DNA of 64,000 nucleotides from Halapricum hydrolyticum (GTDB taxonomy: Archaea > Halobacteriota > Halobacteria > Halobacteriales > Haloarculaceae), in assembly GCF_025517535.1 (NCBI RefSeq), contig NZ_JAOPKC010000010.1, positions 1 through 64,000 on the forward strand. The letters run 5' to 3'. Of the stretch, positions 25,544 through 33,664 are shown in pieces; the first letter of the stretch is position 1; each line of letters begins with the position of its first letter. Both the position numbers and the translations under genes were made by a program. Below the pieces are notes generated by a model, which searched no databases, was not told the DNA's origin, and was given only the letters and a program-made list of their open reading frames with translations.

Positions 25544-26139
25544 CATTCCGCCACATAGCAAGCTGCTAATTAGGAGTATACACATAACCGCAAGACAGCA
25601 CAAGGGTTCAAGGGTCCCCCCGATTTTGGCTTTATCCCGCCCGCGTGTACGCCCGCGCGGGATAAGCAGCGTCCCCTGGGGACCCTCGATTAAAACCATG
25701 AAGAATAAACTGCTCTCTTGTGGTTCGAGGGGTCGCGCGAGCGCGCGGGAAAGTCGGGCTATATCGCTATACCCTTACATACTGTTGTTATAGAAGCGAC
25801 AGAATATAGTTAGTTGGAGGATCTTATCTATCTGAGTGAAACAGATATCAAAATAGTGAGATTATCACAGAGTAACGTGCAAGATGGAAAGCGCATATAC
25901 GGCACCACGTACTTTGCAGATCGTCCCTGGTCGAATCGATCAGTACAGGGAATAAGATAACGAAGATCCTGTGTTACGGAGTATCCCAAACACAGCCCTG
26001 TAAGCATCCCTTTTTGGGGAGAGATACCGCACGATGGTTTCGGAGCATCAGCTGTGTACGAGACACTTACAAAACCGTAATTTCGGATTATTCCGATATG
26101 GCAGAAAATTACTTTCCCTACAGAGAGACAGTGAGACGC
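25544..26139. other. Non-coding stretch with nested palindromes (candidate origin)
   Basis: I find no convincing gene. The first third holds strong inverted repeats listed separately; the rest (25760-26000) is AT-rich. The mixture of nested GC palindromes beside AT-rich DNA on a replicon that encodes its own primase fits a replication origin, or a terminator for the CAP gene. Inference only. Confidence 0.4.
25611..25745. repeat. Nested inverted repeats
   Basis: The outer 9-bp arms are AGGGTCCCC (25611-25619) and GGGGACCCT (25678-25686). Inside lie 9-bp arms TTATCCCGC (25632-25640) and GCGGGATAA (25657-25665), 11 bp if one bulged T is allowed. GTCCCC-T-GGGGAC (25671-25683) competes with the outer arm. 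A short CGCGC-GA-GCGCG palindrome follows at 25734-25745. Confidence 0.75.
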
Positions 26140-26391
26140 ATGAAACACCAGGAGCTTCTCCATATTCACGCGTTGCTATTCAAAGTGAGTGCGTATATCA
26201 AGCGCGAAGACACGAGTCACGCTGATATTTTTGCCCGGTATGAGTCCCAGCCAACGCGACCGCACCACGTCCATCGAGGCAAAGACGCCCATAGAACTGC
26301 AATCACTCATCTACTGTGTGGATGCTCCCGAGCCATTCGCGCATTCCACCAGCACACACAGACTGCCAGTCCCGGAACGACGCCCTCATAG
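26140..26391 (+). CDS. UPF0058 family protein
   Basis: An 83-residue protein from the Met at 26140: MKHQELLHIHALLFKVSAYI, then YESQPTRPHHVHRGKDAHRTA, the pattern of the archaeal UPF0058 family (KxELIHLH...; SIHKSKTDHK...). An upstream Met at 26098 is in frame and possible. UPF0058 proteins are small helical proteins of unknown role, also found on haloarchaeal plasmids. It is followed after 2 bp by a 59-residue ORF in the same direction. Confidence 0.72.
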   Translation: MKHQELLHIHALLFKVSAYIKREDTSHADIFARYESQPTRPHHVHRGKDAHRTAITHLLCGCSRAIRAFHQHTQTASPGTTPS

Positions 26392-26393
26392 TA

Positions 26394-26573
26394 ATGTCAA
26401 TCACCTTCAAAGACATGGCCGAACGGTGTGGGTTGGAAGGCACGCTGATCAAACGGAAAACCAGAGCCAACATCTACGTGTGCTATCCGGCAGACGCGAC
26501 CGACGAGGAACTCAGAACAATGTGGATTCGAGCAATACAGAGTGATCTCACTTCGCTGGCAGATCATCGATAA
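26394..26573 (+). CDS. 59-residue hypothetical protein
   Basis: Starts 2 bp after the UPF0058 stop (TAG, then ta-ATG), so it is probably co-translated. The protein is MSITFKDMAERCGLEG, KRKTRANIYVCYPAD and DEELRTMWIRAIQSDLTSL: a short helix-strand-helix pattern of good haloarchaeal protein composition. No family recognised. It is convergent with the replication gene. Confidence 0.55.
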   Translation: MSITFKDMAERCGLEGTLIKRKTRANIYVCYPADATDEELRTMWIRAIQSDLTSLADHR

Positions 26574-26811
26574 CTGAGACCATCTCAGCCCGAGCAATCA
26601 GCGTCAGCATCCTCCCCGAATTAATCTCATCCTGATTATTTACAGGAGTCGTTCCAATCTCGCTGAGCCTATTTGGCTTCTGCTGTATACACTCTCTATA
26701 TCTTGCACTGGGTGTTTCCCTAACTTCATGACACATCGGTTTCACTGCGTTCGGGAAGAGCCAAGTTGGAACAAGTGAACCAACTTTCCACCGACGAAAA
26801 AGCGCCAATCG

Positions 26812-29490
26812 TTAATACCGGCCTAGTCCGGTTGCGGTCGTTTCATCGGTCACATTGAACCGATATTCGTTCGTGTGACCTTCGTGAATTTCGAGGTTAT
26901 ACAGTTCGCTTAGTTCGCTCTCATACTGGCTGAGTTTGCCGCCAAGGCCCTGGGGCCGACTGTATGTGAAAGATAGATTGTGACTATCAGCAACCTCATT
27001 CAGTCGATCCACAAGCGAACTAGCCGAACGCCATGTACTGGCGTCGTTGGGATCGTCGTCTATCCATTCGTCAATAGTAGCCGCCCAGGGTTCGTTTTCA
27101 AGGGCAAAGCTCGCGCGTTCCGTTTCCATCGTTTCGAGAAGGTTGTCAACCCCGGACACATCAAGGGCGTCAGCCGTCGCCTGAGCAAAGATTGCCCAAT
27201 CTGCCATACGGTGACTTGACGACATCGTACCCATATCTCGACGTTCGTATTCAGCAAGCACCTGCTGAATGTTGTCGAGATAGGTAGACCACAGTGTGTC
27301 CCGGTACTGTGTGACTTGTCGCTGAAACACGCCTTCTCCGATGAATTCGTTATCAGAGAAGCGTTGCACACGGAAGACTAGCAGTCTATCGGCTACGTCG
27401 TCACGTCGGAACGGTGGATCTCGACTCGTCAACGATAGCCAGCAGCGTGGTGTCTCACGGCGTAGCGTGTTCGTGGTATACAGTTCCCGTTTGTCGATCC
27501 CGGCACCTGTAGCGATAGCAGCCAAGAGGTCATTGGCCCAATCAACCCCGTCGTCGTAGTTATCGACAAAGGCGAGTGCCTGATTCGTGACTTTCGCCAG
27601 AAAGTCGTCTTTGCTATCAGGCATAACGCTCTCCTTATAGCCGTCGCCATACAGAAAGCGGCCAATCGACCGCTGTATCATAGATTTCCCACTTCCCTTC
27701 TTTCCGACCCACGCCATGATCGGACGAGCGTTCAACACATCAATGAAGGGTAGCGTATGTAGGTGTAGATACAACTGCTTTCGCTGTTCTGTCGGCCCGA
27801 GAGTCGCGTTTTCATCGTAGTTAATCCGGTTTCCGAACAGTCGCATAATCGGATCACCGGAACCGCCCCACATCGGGCGTTCCCCTGGGATTTGCTGGGG
27901 GAGTGATTCACGTTCTTCTGGCGGCAGGTACTCGAAAGGTTCCGCTCTATCGTCAGGGAGAAAGTACACATCGGTACCGTTCGGTCGCCATTCGATTGCA
28001 GTGGGAGACACCGCATAGTACCCGTTCCCCCAATCAGTCAGATACAGCTCACCCTCTGAGTCGTTGTAGTGAGCAAACTGGTACACGTCTTTCTTGGGGG
28101 CCGCTCGCCGTGCTTGACTCTTCAAGTCCTTACCCAAGTTCCGGCTGAAACTCCCCGAGAAGAGATTGTACCGTTCCCACACCATACCCTGAAACTCTTC
28201 GCTTAGGGTTCGGTTCTTCAATTGTGGGTCAACCCGATACACTTCGGTTTCATCGTCAAAGAAGTAGTACAGGCGTCCGTCGTCGGTTTTGAAGAACTCG
28301 CCCGAATCTTGGAGATCGGTGAAGACAACTCGACCAATCACGGCTTGCTTGTCCGTGCCGTCAAGATTGTCGGCTTCCCTGTTGAACAGCATTACAGCGT
28401 CGTCTATTCCAGTCGTCGGCAGGATATCACCGACACCGACATACTGCTTTTCACCGTCAAAGGTCCGGGTAGCAATCTTGCCTGCTTCTATCTGGTAGTA
28501 AGCACAGGCGTTTCGAAACGTCTCATGGATATCGGAAGTGTCACTAATCGACGTGTCCGATGTACCCCCGCCTGTTGTGGTCGTTGCCCCACCGTCTGTG
28601 GTTTTCTTGGGATAGGACCACCCTTCTTTCTTCGCTTTGTGGACTAACGTGCCAACACTCACATCCCCATTATCGTCGGCATTCGACCAGATCCAGTCAA
28701 TCGTGTTCTGTGCAGCGTTGTCGTACTTGGAACTGCCTCGTGACCAACTCTCGAAGACAGACTTTCCTGTTGAGCCACTGTCCCACGCATGGACAGCGAA
28801 CCCAACACGGACCCATTCATCATGGACCATACTCGGGTCAAGTTTGCTTAGCGCGTCCTCAACCGATTCCTTCGAGAGGTCACTGTCCCCGTCGTAATCT
28901 CCCCTGTCACTATCGGAAGACGACAATTCGCGGGGAAGACGACCATACAACTCTTGATACGCCTTCAACAGCCACGGCGTCGGATCAACCTCTTGTGGTT
29001 CACCGGCAGAGATAGACAGTTCATTCCCGGTGACAATGAAGAACTTTTCTTCATAAGCTTCTACGCCTTCGTGTTCGCGGTCGTCAAAATGCTCATTTGA
29101 CCACCATTCGGGGAGATTGCCCTTACCGAACAAGTGGAAACCAGTTCCAGAGGTCGAAAACTGAGCATAGGCCGTGTCAACAAACAACTCTGGACTCGGA
29201 ACCCAATCTTTCGGTTTCTCAGTGTTGGGTTCCCGCAAGGCACTATCTACGTCGATCCCGAAATACGGATCGGCCTTACTCACGACAAAGCCGATTCCGT
29301 CAAACCGGCTGTCTGTTTTCGCTAGTTCGTATGCCCCTTCAAAGGACAGCCAGCAACCGGGATCATTCCACTCTTTCCCTGTTTTGTTTTCGTCAAGCGG
29401 CATTTTGTCCTTGTCATAGGACCACAACCGCCACTGGTTCCGTCCTTTCATCCAGTCCGGAACAGCGGACTTGGCCGGTATCTCACCCAT
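26812..29490 (-). CDS. Replication protein: primase-polymerase plus helicase
   Basis: An 892-residue protein. The N-terminal part (GRNQWRLWSYDKDKMP ... DPYFGIDVDSAL) has the hhhDhDhh motif of archaeo-eukaryotic primase-polymerases as found in phage NrS-1-type enzymes. At 215-290 is the linker domain (DEWVRVGFAVHAWDSG ... DWIWSNADDNGD) that follows such primases. The C-terminal half is a P-loop helicase-type ATPase with Walker A GKKGSGKS and Walker B-like LAFVDNYDDG. It should replicate the element. The start overlaps by 8 bp the 3' end of a tiny coupled ORF, in an operon running from 30092. Confidence 0.82.
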   Translation of the reverse strand: MGEIPAKSAVPDWMKGRNQWRLWSYDKDKMPLDENKTGKEWNDPGCWLSFEGAYELAKTDSRFDGIGFVVSKADPYFGIDVDSALREPNTEKPKDWVPSPELFVDTAYAQFSTSGTGFHLFGKGNLPEWWSNEHFDDREHEGVEAYEEKFFIVTGNELSISAGEPQEVDPTPWLLKAYQELYGRLPRELSSSDSDRGDYDGDSDLSKESVEDALSKLDPSMVHDEWVRVGFAVHAWDSGSTGKSVFESWSRGSSKYDNAAQNTIDWIWSNADDNGDVSVGTLVHKAKKEGWSYPKKTTDGGATTTTGGGTSDTSISDTSDIHETFRNACAYYQIEAGKIATRTFDGEKQYVGVGDILPTTGIDDAVMLFNREADNLDGTDKQAVIGRVVFTDLQDSGEFFKTDDGRLYYFFDDETEVYRVDPQLKNRTLSEEFQGMVWERYNLFSGSFSRNLGKDLKSQARRAAPKKDVYQFAHYNDSEGELYLTDWGNGYYAVSPTAIEWRPNGTDVYFLPDDRAEPFEYLPPEERESLPQQIPGERPMWGGSGDPIMRLFGNRINYDENATLGPTEQRKQLYLHLHTLPFIDVLNARPIMAWVGKKGSGKSMIQRSIGRFLYGDGYKESVMPDSKDDFLAKVTNQALAFVDNYDDGVDWANDLLAAIATGAGIDKRELYTTNTLRRETPRCWLSLTSRDPPFRRDDVADRLLVFRVQRFSDNEFIGEGVFQRQVTQYRDTLWSTYLDNIQQVLAEYERRDMGTMSSSHRMADWAIFAQATADALDVSGVDNLLETMETERASFALENEPWAATIDEWIDDDPNDASTWRSASSLVDRLNEVADSHNLSFTYSRPQGLGGKLSQYESELSELYNLEIHEGHTNEYRFNVTDETTATGLGRY

Positions 29491-29581
29491 GTTGGACCAC
29501 CCCGACGTGCATGGTCCGATAGGTGGCTTTCCACCCTGCCGATGGACTCGACTCGCGGCGTAGCTGCCGATCCTGGATCAT
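29483..29581 (-). CDS. 32-codon coupled ORF before the replication gene
   Basis: Its ATG overlaps the stop of the zinc-ribbon gene (ATGA) and its stop lies 3-5 nt inside the replication gene, so it fills the whole gap between the two genes. The peptide is MIQDRQLRRESSPS and then AGWKATYRTMHVGVV. Composition is plausible but no family is recognised. The tight overlaps at both ends are the main support. Confidence 0.45.
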   Translation of the reverse strand: MIQDRQLRRESSPSAGWKATYRTMHVGVVQHG

Positions 29582-29781
29582 TCCCGAACCCCCTCAAGCG
29601 CGGCTTGGGCAACTTCCTGTAGCGGATTCTCGTCGTCTTCAGCCACTCTCTCGAAGGCGTCCATGCCTTCAACCACCACTTCCCGAATCTCGCGCCCACA
29701 CTTTCGGCACTCGAAGGCGTCCACATCCAGCGACTCTAGGCGACCGCCACACTGTGGACAGTCGTAATTCGCCTGGCTCAT
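29578..29781 (-). CDS. 67-residue zinc-ribbon protein
   Basis: MSQANYDCPQCGGRLESL and FECRKCGREI give a classic two-knuckle zinc ribbon (CPxCG ... CxxCG), followed by an acidic helical tail ending ALEGVRE. The ATG at 29781 overlaps the stop of the upstream 104-residue gene by 4 bp. Such mini ribbons often act in nucleic-acid binding on haloarchaeal elements; role here unknown. Confidence 0.75.
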   Translation of the reverse strand: MSQANYDCPQCGGRLESLDVDAFECRKCGREIREVVVEGMDAFERVAEDDENPLQEVAQAALEGVRE

Positions 29782-30092
29782 TCCGACCACCCCACAAGCA
29801 TCGTCTGTTCGCTTGTATCGCCCTGCCACTGCTCGAACAGTTCCGGCAGGTCCGATAGGTCCGGATCAAAGCCGTCTTCGCGGTCACGGCGTTGGCCGAT
29901 CCAGAGAAGGAATCTGGCGCTGCCGTGTGTGGGGAGTCCGTGATTCGGTGGCTCTCCTTGGCTTGCGTCAAGACTATTGCCCGCGCCTGTGCTACTGTCG
30001 TCTTGGGCGGTCTTGCGACCGTCCCGCTTCGGGTAACTCGGTGTGTCTTTGGTAGGGTGCGCCGAGTTGCCCGGAAAGGCGTTCGTTGCCAT
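29778..30092 (-). CDS. 104-residue hypothetical protein, first gene of the replication operon
   Basis: From the Met at 30092: MATNAFPGNSAHPTKDTPSY, a polar low-complexity N-terminus, then a C-terminal segment GSARFLLWIGQRRDREDGF and DLPELFEQWQGDTSEQTML. The C-terminal part looks folded; the first half looks disordered. It overlaps the zinc-ribbon gene by 4 bp. No family recognised. The 194 bp upstream is the divergent promoter region with the gene at 30287. Confidence 0.6.
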   Translation of the reverse strand: MATNAFPGNSAHPTKDTPSYPKRDGRKTAQDDSSTGAGNSLDASQGEPPNHGLPTHGSARFLLWIGQRRDREDGFDPDLSDLPELFEQWQGDTSEQTMLVGWSE

Positions 30093-30286
30093 GTCTGTGT
30101 ACTCCTGCGAACACGGTGAACGCCTGACCGAACCAACTAAGAGAGAATAGCCCCAATACACACTTGTTCAGGGTGCGTCGGGCTTTCTCCGGCGTTCTTC
30201 TCCCCGATTAGCTCAGGGTGCCGCGTTCACATCATAACCCTACGAATGCCGGGGTTTTATGAGATGACAATTCATACTCATGTATT

Positions 30287-30829
30287 ATGAGGTGCGAATC
30301 ACAGGGGATAGAACATGATGATGTGGATAGGTCGTGTGGTTTCCTGACTAAAACTGAAAGAGAGTACCTGCTCGGGGAGTGGCAAGGCCGTGATGACCAA
30401 CAGGAGAAATCCAAAGAAAACGAAATCGCGGTGAGAACACGTCACGCGCTGGCAGATTTTGCTTTGTTACAGAAGCACGGTTCCAATGGCTTCACTGATA
30501 GGATCGTGCAGACAGACATTGACCCCCCTATTTTTCGCACCCAAGTCAGAGAGCACCTGATTCAAGGGCTGTTGCGGTTTGCTTCGGACGCCACAACAGA
30601 CGAGTCCGTTACCAACTATCTCTTTGACGAGTTGCACAGAGAGAACGCAGAAGGCCCTGATGGCGTGGATTCAGATGATGAAACACAAGCGATGTTAGAA
30701 GCAGCAGCACAAGGGAATGCTGAGCAATTCTTAACTCGGCATTTTAGACAGTTTGGCGAAGCAGCGAAGGATGCAGATATATCAAAACGCGAAGCTCGTA
30801 GGATATTTGAATCTGCTTGGCCTGAATAG
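30287..30829 (+). CDS. 180-residue hypothetical protein
   Basis: A charged helical protein with CGFLTKTEREYLLGEWQG near the N-terminus, HALADFALLQKHG in the middle, and SKREARRIFESAWPE at the end. The segment FLTKTEREYL recurs in other haloarchaeal proteins as a short conserved helix. It is divergent from the replication operon and could regulate it, but there is no clear DNA-binding motif. Start: first ATG after an AT-rich stretch. Confidence 0.6.
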   Translation: MRCESQGIEHDDVDRSCGFLTKTEREYLLGEWQGRDDQQEKSKENEIAVRTRHALADFALLQKHGSNGFTDRIVQTDIDPPIFRTQVREHLIQGLLRFASDATTDESVTNYLFDELHRENAEGPDGVDSDDETQAMLEAAAQGNAEQFLTRHFRQFGEAAKDADISKREARRIFESAWPE

Positions 30830-30884
30830 CGCCTTTTTCGCCTGGCCTACCGCATTTTTGGGATTATCTACCTTATATCCGTGT

Positions 30885-31016
30885 ATGGAACGGGTAGAAG
30901 CTATGGTTCCGCCGCCGATGTATGAATCAGTTGAAGAACACCGCCAGGAACACGGTTTCGAGAATCATTCTCAAGCGATCCGTGACCTACTCCGGCGAGG
31001 GTTAGACAATGAGTGA
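30885..31016 (+). CDS. 43-residue ribbon-helix-helix protein
   Basis: MERVEAMVPPPMYESVEEHR then HGFENHSQAIRDLLRRGLDNE: a beta strand followed by two helices, the CopG/Arc-like minimal DNA-binding fold. It overlaps by 8 bp the next gene, which has the same fold, so the two may work as a pair. Likely an autoregulator of the small operon 30885-32113. Confidence 0.65.
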   Translation: MERVEAMVPPPMYESVEEHRQEHGFENHSQAIRDLLRRGLDNE

Positions 31017-31305
31017 CTACACTACGCTGTCGATCCGCGAAGATAGTAAAGACGCCTTCGAGGAAATCCGTCAGGGGACCGACCTTAGCCAGTCGGACCT
31101 TCTCGACAGACTCATTGAGTCCTATCAGCTCCGGCGGCTTCGAGAAGACAAACGGATTCAAGAAGCGCGGGAAGCGGTGGCTAAGGATCATGGCGTTGAT
31201 CCCGAAGAGGTATCGCTTCGTGGCTTGCTGAAAACGACGGCAGGCGCGTATGTCGGCTATCAAACCACGGACGATTGGGAGATAGAAGGTGAGAGCCATG
31301 CCTGA
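31009..31305 (+). CDS. 98-residue ribbon-helix-helix-like protein
   Basis: MSDYTTLSIREDSKDAFEEI starts with a strand and helix, followed by SQSDLLDRLIESYQLRRL, the second helix of an RHH fold. A basic-acidic helical region follows (REDKRIQEAREAVAKDHG) with a C-terminal tail. It overlaps both neighbours (8 bp at each end), suggesting coupled translation. Probably a regulator or an antitoxin-like protein; no toxin is evident. Confidence 0.65.
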   Translation: MSDYTTLSIREDSKDAFEEIRQGTDLSQSDLLDRLIESYQLRRLREDKRIQEAREAVAKDHGVDPEEVSLRGLLKTTAGAYVGYQTTDDWEIEGESHA

Positions 31306-31444
31306 GTGTGCTAACTGTGGTAGCCACGTCTCAGAGCACTACGCTCGCGTGTTCACACCGGACGGTGGGCAACCGCAAGCTTGTCCAAACTGTCCGAACC
31401 GTAAAAGAGGCGCAAACGGCAGAGCGGTCAAGAAGAGGGTCTGA
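31298..31444 (+). CDS. 48-residue zinc-finger protein (DUF7563-like)
   Basis: MPECANCGSHVSEHYARVFT, then ACPNCPNRKRG: four cysteines as CxxC ... CxxC with the YARVFTPDG middle, which I recall as the haloarchaeal DUF7563. The ATG overlaps the preceding gene by 8 bp. Small zinc finger of unknown binding partner, common on haloarchaeal mobile elements. Confidence 0.75.
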   Translation: MPECANCGSHVSEHYARVFTPDGGQPQACPNCPNRKRGANGRAVKKRV

Positions 31445-31448
31445 AACT

Positions 31449-31679
31449 ATGAGTGGAACCCACGGCAGAACCGACCGCGTGGACCTAGCCCTGGCGTTGT
31501 CAACCTTCGCCGGGATTCTTGTGTTCGTTGGCTGGATTGCGAACAGTGTGTTGGGTGAGTTATCAAGGGTAGACCGGACTGGCACAGTTGAAGGCTGGTA
31601 TCTGATATTAGGCGTCCTAATGCCCGTGCTTGCCATTCTCGGCGTTGTCGCGTATTCCATCTGGAGTGGATACCAATGA
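31449..31679 (+). CDS. 76-residue two-helix membrane protein
   Basis: Two membrane helices (LALALSTFAGILVFVGWIA and YLILGVLMPVLAILGVVAY) joined by a polar loop, with a short hydrophilic N-terminus (MSGTHGRTDRVD). The stop overlaps the next ATG (ATGA). No family recognised; its place in a zinc-finger operon suggests an anchor or small-channel role at most. Confidence 0.6.
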   Translation: MSGTHGRTDRVDLALALSTFAGILVFVGWIANSVLGELSRVDRTGTVEGWYLILGVLMPVLAILGVVAYSIWSGYQ

Positions 31680-32113
31680 GTCGAGATCGGACTTTTCGCC
31701 CGCGACTTGCCCGTGAAGAGAGAGACAGGGTGTACCAACTGGCCGAACGGTTGAACGGTGCCGAAGTGACGGGCGGGTTCCCAAAGGCGCTACGGCTGCT
31801 GCTACGCTGGTTTACGGTGATTCTGGAAAACGTCGAAGAGTGTCCTGAGTGTGGCAGCGACGACTTACGCGACTGGTTCGAGACTGAGAGTGGCGACACT
31901 ATCGAGCTACCGGACGGCAAGTGGTACTGCCCCGAATGCGGGGAACCATTCGACGTGTGGGACTACGTAGGCGTCGATAACAGGGAGCAAGCACAGTTCC
32001 CAATCTTCCGTGATACCATTCGCTACACCTTCGAGGCAGACGACAAACCGACCGGAAACGTCAATGCTGATGTGGATGTGTCGGGTACCAATCCGATCAA
32101 CGACTCTTGGTAG
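31676..32113 (+). CDS. 145-residue zinc-ribbon protein
   Basis: The N-terminal ~60 residues are helical and basic (RLAREERDRVYQLAERLNG; ALRLLLRWFTVILENV). The middle is a split zinc ribbon, CPECGSDDL ... CPECGEPF, with an acidic insert between the knuckles, and the tail is acidic. Last gene of the coupled set 30885-32113. May bind DNA or RNA; unproven. Confidence 0.65.
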   Translation: MSRDRTFRPRLAREERDRVYQLAERLNGAEVTGGFPKALRLLLRWFTVILENVEECPECGSDDLRDWFETESGDTIELPDGKWYCPECGEPFDVWDYVGVDNREQAQFPIFRDTIRYTFEADDKPTGNVNADVDVSGTNPINDSW

Positions 32114-32733
32114 TGTTCTTTTCGGCACTTTAGACTATCACGTAGTAGACACCACTCCCCGATGTATGGATAGAGGGGATTCTACCAGGACAGGGTAATA
32201 CGGGCGGCACAGACTTCACAGAACAGAAATCCAGAACGAACGACTACCACAAGCAAGCGGCATACAATGTATCAATATAACGTATAGACCGGAATGGTAC
32301 CCAAGTTGTAGTGGGTGCAGGGTGGGACTGGCGGCAGGGTCATATCTTCGGCCAGTGAATCGGCTACTGTCCGGCGATTAGGAAGCTATGAGTGAATCGA
32401 TTAAGCAACCCTATAAAGGACAACACGCGAAAGGCAAGACAGCAGTGGAATCCTAACGTTCTCTCTAGTACATACACGGTATCGGGGACTACAGTTGGGT
32501 TAGGAACGTGCGAGGCGGAGTTGAATCACAGCAACAACCAGTCTATACCTACGTACTAAACGCGCGGTGGGGAGATACCTCGTTGTGGAGTATTCAGCTC
32601 TTCACCGGCCACTCTATACGCCCGTGGCGACTCACACAGAGACACAGCAGGCGTCTATCGTCTGTCGGCGGGTGGACGTACTACGTAGCCCCTGGCCTTC
32701 TTGCTTTTTGTTAATATAGTTCCTATCTAGCAT
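32114..32733. other. Intergenic stretch, no convincing gene
   Basis: 620 bp within the element. The only clean short ORF is 22 codons from the ATG at 32388 (MSESIKQPYKG...), not convincing. Near the right end TTAATATA (32711-32718) lies about 20 nt before the next gene and may be its TATA box. No strong repeats seen. Confidence 0.4.
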
Positions 32734-32913
32734 ATGGACAATCCCAAGCATATCGCCCTGTACGATCCAGCAGAGGAGGTGCAGTGGGAACAAGCCGAGA
32801 AAGTCGTTCGGGATAAGTATAGCGCGGGAAACGCCAGAGAGGGAGAAGTCCTCGCGGAAATCTGTGCTGCTTACGTGGGATATGACGGGCCACTATCGAG
32901 GGGTGAAGAATGA
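32734..32913 (+). CDS. 59-residue hypothetical protein
   Basis: MDNPKHIALYDPAEEVQWEQ then EKVVRDKYSAGNAREGEVL and EICAAYVGYDG: an acidic helical protein of typical haloarchaeal composition. A TTAATATA sequence about 20 nt upstream suggests a leaderless transcript. The stop overlaps the next start (ATGA), beginning a run of four coupled small genes. No family recognised. Confidence 0.6.
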   Translation: MDNPKHIALYDPAEEVQWEQAEKVVRDKYSAGNAREGEVLAEICAAYVGYDGPLSRGEE

Positions 32914-33020
32914 GTAAAACCTGTCCTATTTGCGGAGAGACAGGACTGAACGACCTTGCCACACACATCCGCGAAGCACACGCGCCGGAAGACTTCGGAC
33001 TCACAGGTGATACGCCATGA
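32910..33020 (+). CDS. 36-residue C2H2-type zinc finger
   Basis: MSKTCPICGETGLNDLATHI followed by REAH: Cys-x2-Cys ... His-x4-His, a single C2H2 finger, then a short acidic tail. Overlaps the genes on both sides by ATGA. Single-finger proteins of this size are seen on haloarchaeal viruses and plasmids. Likely DNA- or protein-binding. Confidence 0.65.
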   Translation: MSKTCPICGETGLNDLATHIREAHAPEDFGLTGDTP

Positions 33021-33187
33021 TCGAAGACCCTGACGACATTGTGCCAGACGACCTTGACATTGTGCCGGAGATCGTCGCCAGAGACAGTGACATAGCAACG
33101 CCGGACGACGATCCGGCGGAACCATTCGATGAGCATATTGACCGAATCACGCAGTCAGTTGATCGGGTCTTACGGTGGGAAGAATGA
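33017..33187 (+). CDS. 56-residue very acidic protein
   Basis: Two imperfect copies of DDIVPDDLDIVPE-like sequence at the start, then PDDDPAEPFDEHIDRI and a C-terminal helix with SVDRVLRWEE. Nearly a third of the residues are Asp or Glu. It may be a DNA-mimic type acidic protein or simply disordered. Overlaps its neighbours by ATGA on both sides. Confidence 0.5.
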   Translation: MIEDPDDIVPDDLDIVPEIVARDSDIATPDDDPAEPFDEHIDRITQSVDRVLRWEE

Positions 33188-33321
33188 TTACCGGCCTATT
33201 CGCGGCCCTTGTGCTGGCTCTGTTCGCACTTATCGTCATGGCTCAGGGCGGACTGTGGGGTATCGTGCTGTTCGCTCTGGCGTTCCTGACTGCAATCAGT
33301 GGCGTCTCAAATCGGGCATAA
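33184..33321 (+). CDS. 45-residue two-helix membrane protein
   Basis: MITGLFAALVLALFALIVMA and GLWGIVLFALAFLTAISG form two closely spaced helices with a Gln-Gly-Gly turn. The tail is SNRA. The ATG overlaps the acidic protein gene stop. Hairpin membrane proteins like this occur among holins and toxin-like proteins but nothing further identifies it. Confidence 0.55.
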   Translation: MITGLFAALVLALFALIVMAQGGLWGIVLFALAFLTAISGVSNRA

Positions 33322-33342
33322 TGCCAGAATTTAGGTGATACA

Positions 33343-33651
33343 ATGCCTTCACGCGCCGAAAAAACAGTTGCTATGTATCAGTCGGAACAGGCAGAGAGTT
33401 ACACCCAGGCTGTCCGGACGCTCGAAGAACGTGGGAAGATCGACAGTGACGCGTCCGAAGGTGAGAAACTAGCCACACTTTCGCGGGTTGCTGTTGCCCA
33501 AGTGCAGACTGAGGAATCGGCGTCAGACAGCCAGAAAAGCCGGATTCCGTGGGATACAGTCTCATTTGTCATTGGCATAGTCGGGCTATTGCTCATAGTG
33601 GGGTTGCTCATTGGCAGTGTGGCGTTCGCCGCGTCCGTGTTCCTTCTCTAG
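33343..33651 (+). CDS. 102-residue tail-anchored membrane protein
   Basis: A helical polar domain (MPSRAEKTVAMYQSEQAESY; AVRTLEERGKIDSDASEG) of about 65 residues, then one long C-terminal membrane helix (FVIGIVGLLLIVGLLIGSVAF). No signal peptide, so the polar domain should face the cytoplasm. No family recognised. The sequence GGGCATAATGCC lies just before it (33314) and again directly after its stop (33652). Confidence 0.55.
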   Translation: MPSRAEKTVAMYQSEQAESYTQAVRTLEERGKIDSDASEGEKLATLSRVAVAQVQTEESASDSQKSRIPWDTVSFVIGIVGLLLIVGLLIGSVAFAASVFLL

Positions 33652-33664
33652 GGGCATAATGCCC
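33652..33664. terminator. GGGCATAATGCCC palindrome after the small-gene operon
   Basis: A 6-bp stem GGGCAT/ATGCCC with one base between, directly after the TAG stop. No clear T-run follows. The same 12 bases GGGCATAATGCC occur at 33314-33325 across the previous gene end, so it might instead be a shared regulatory site. Confidence 0.35.

Noticed and set aside
25828..26169. Minus-strand ORF over the UPF0058 gene
   Set aside because: Poor composition, opposite a recognisable family protein.
32508..32714. 68-residue ORF in the element's intergenic stretch
   Set aside because: Arg/Ser/Trp-rich, no start context, no conserved pattern.
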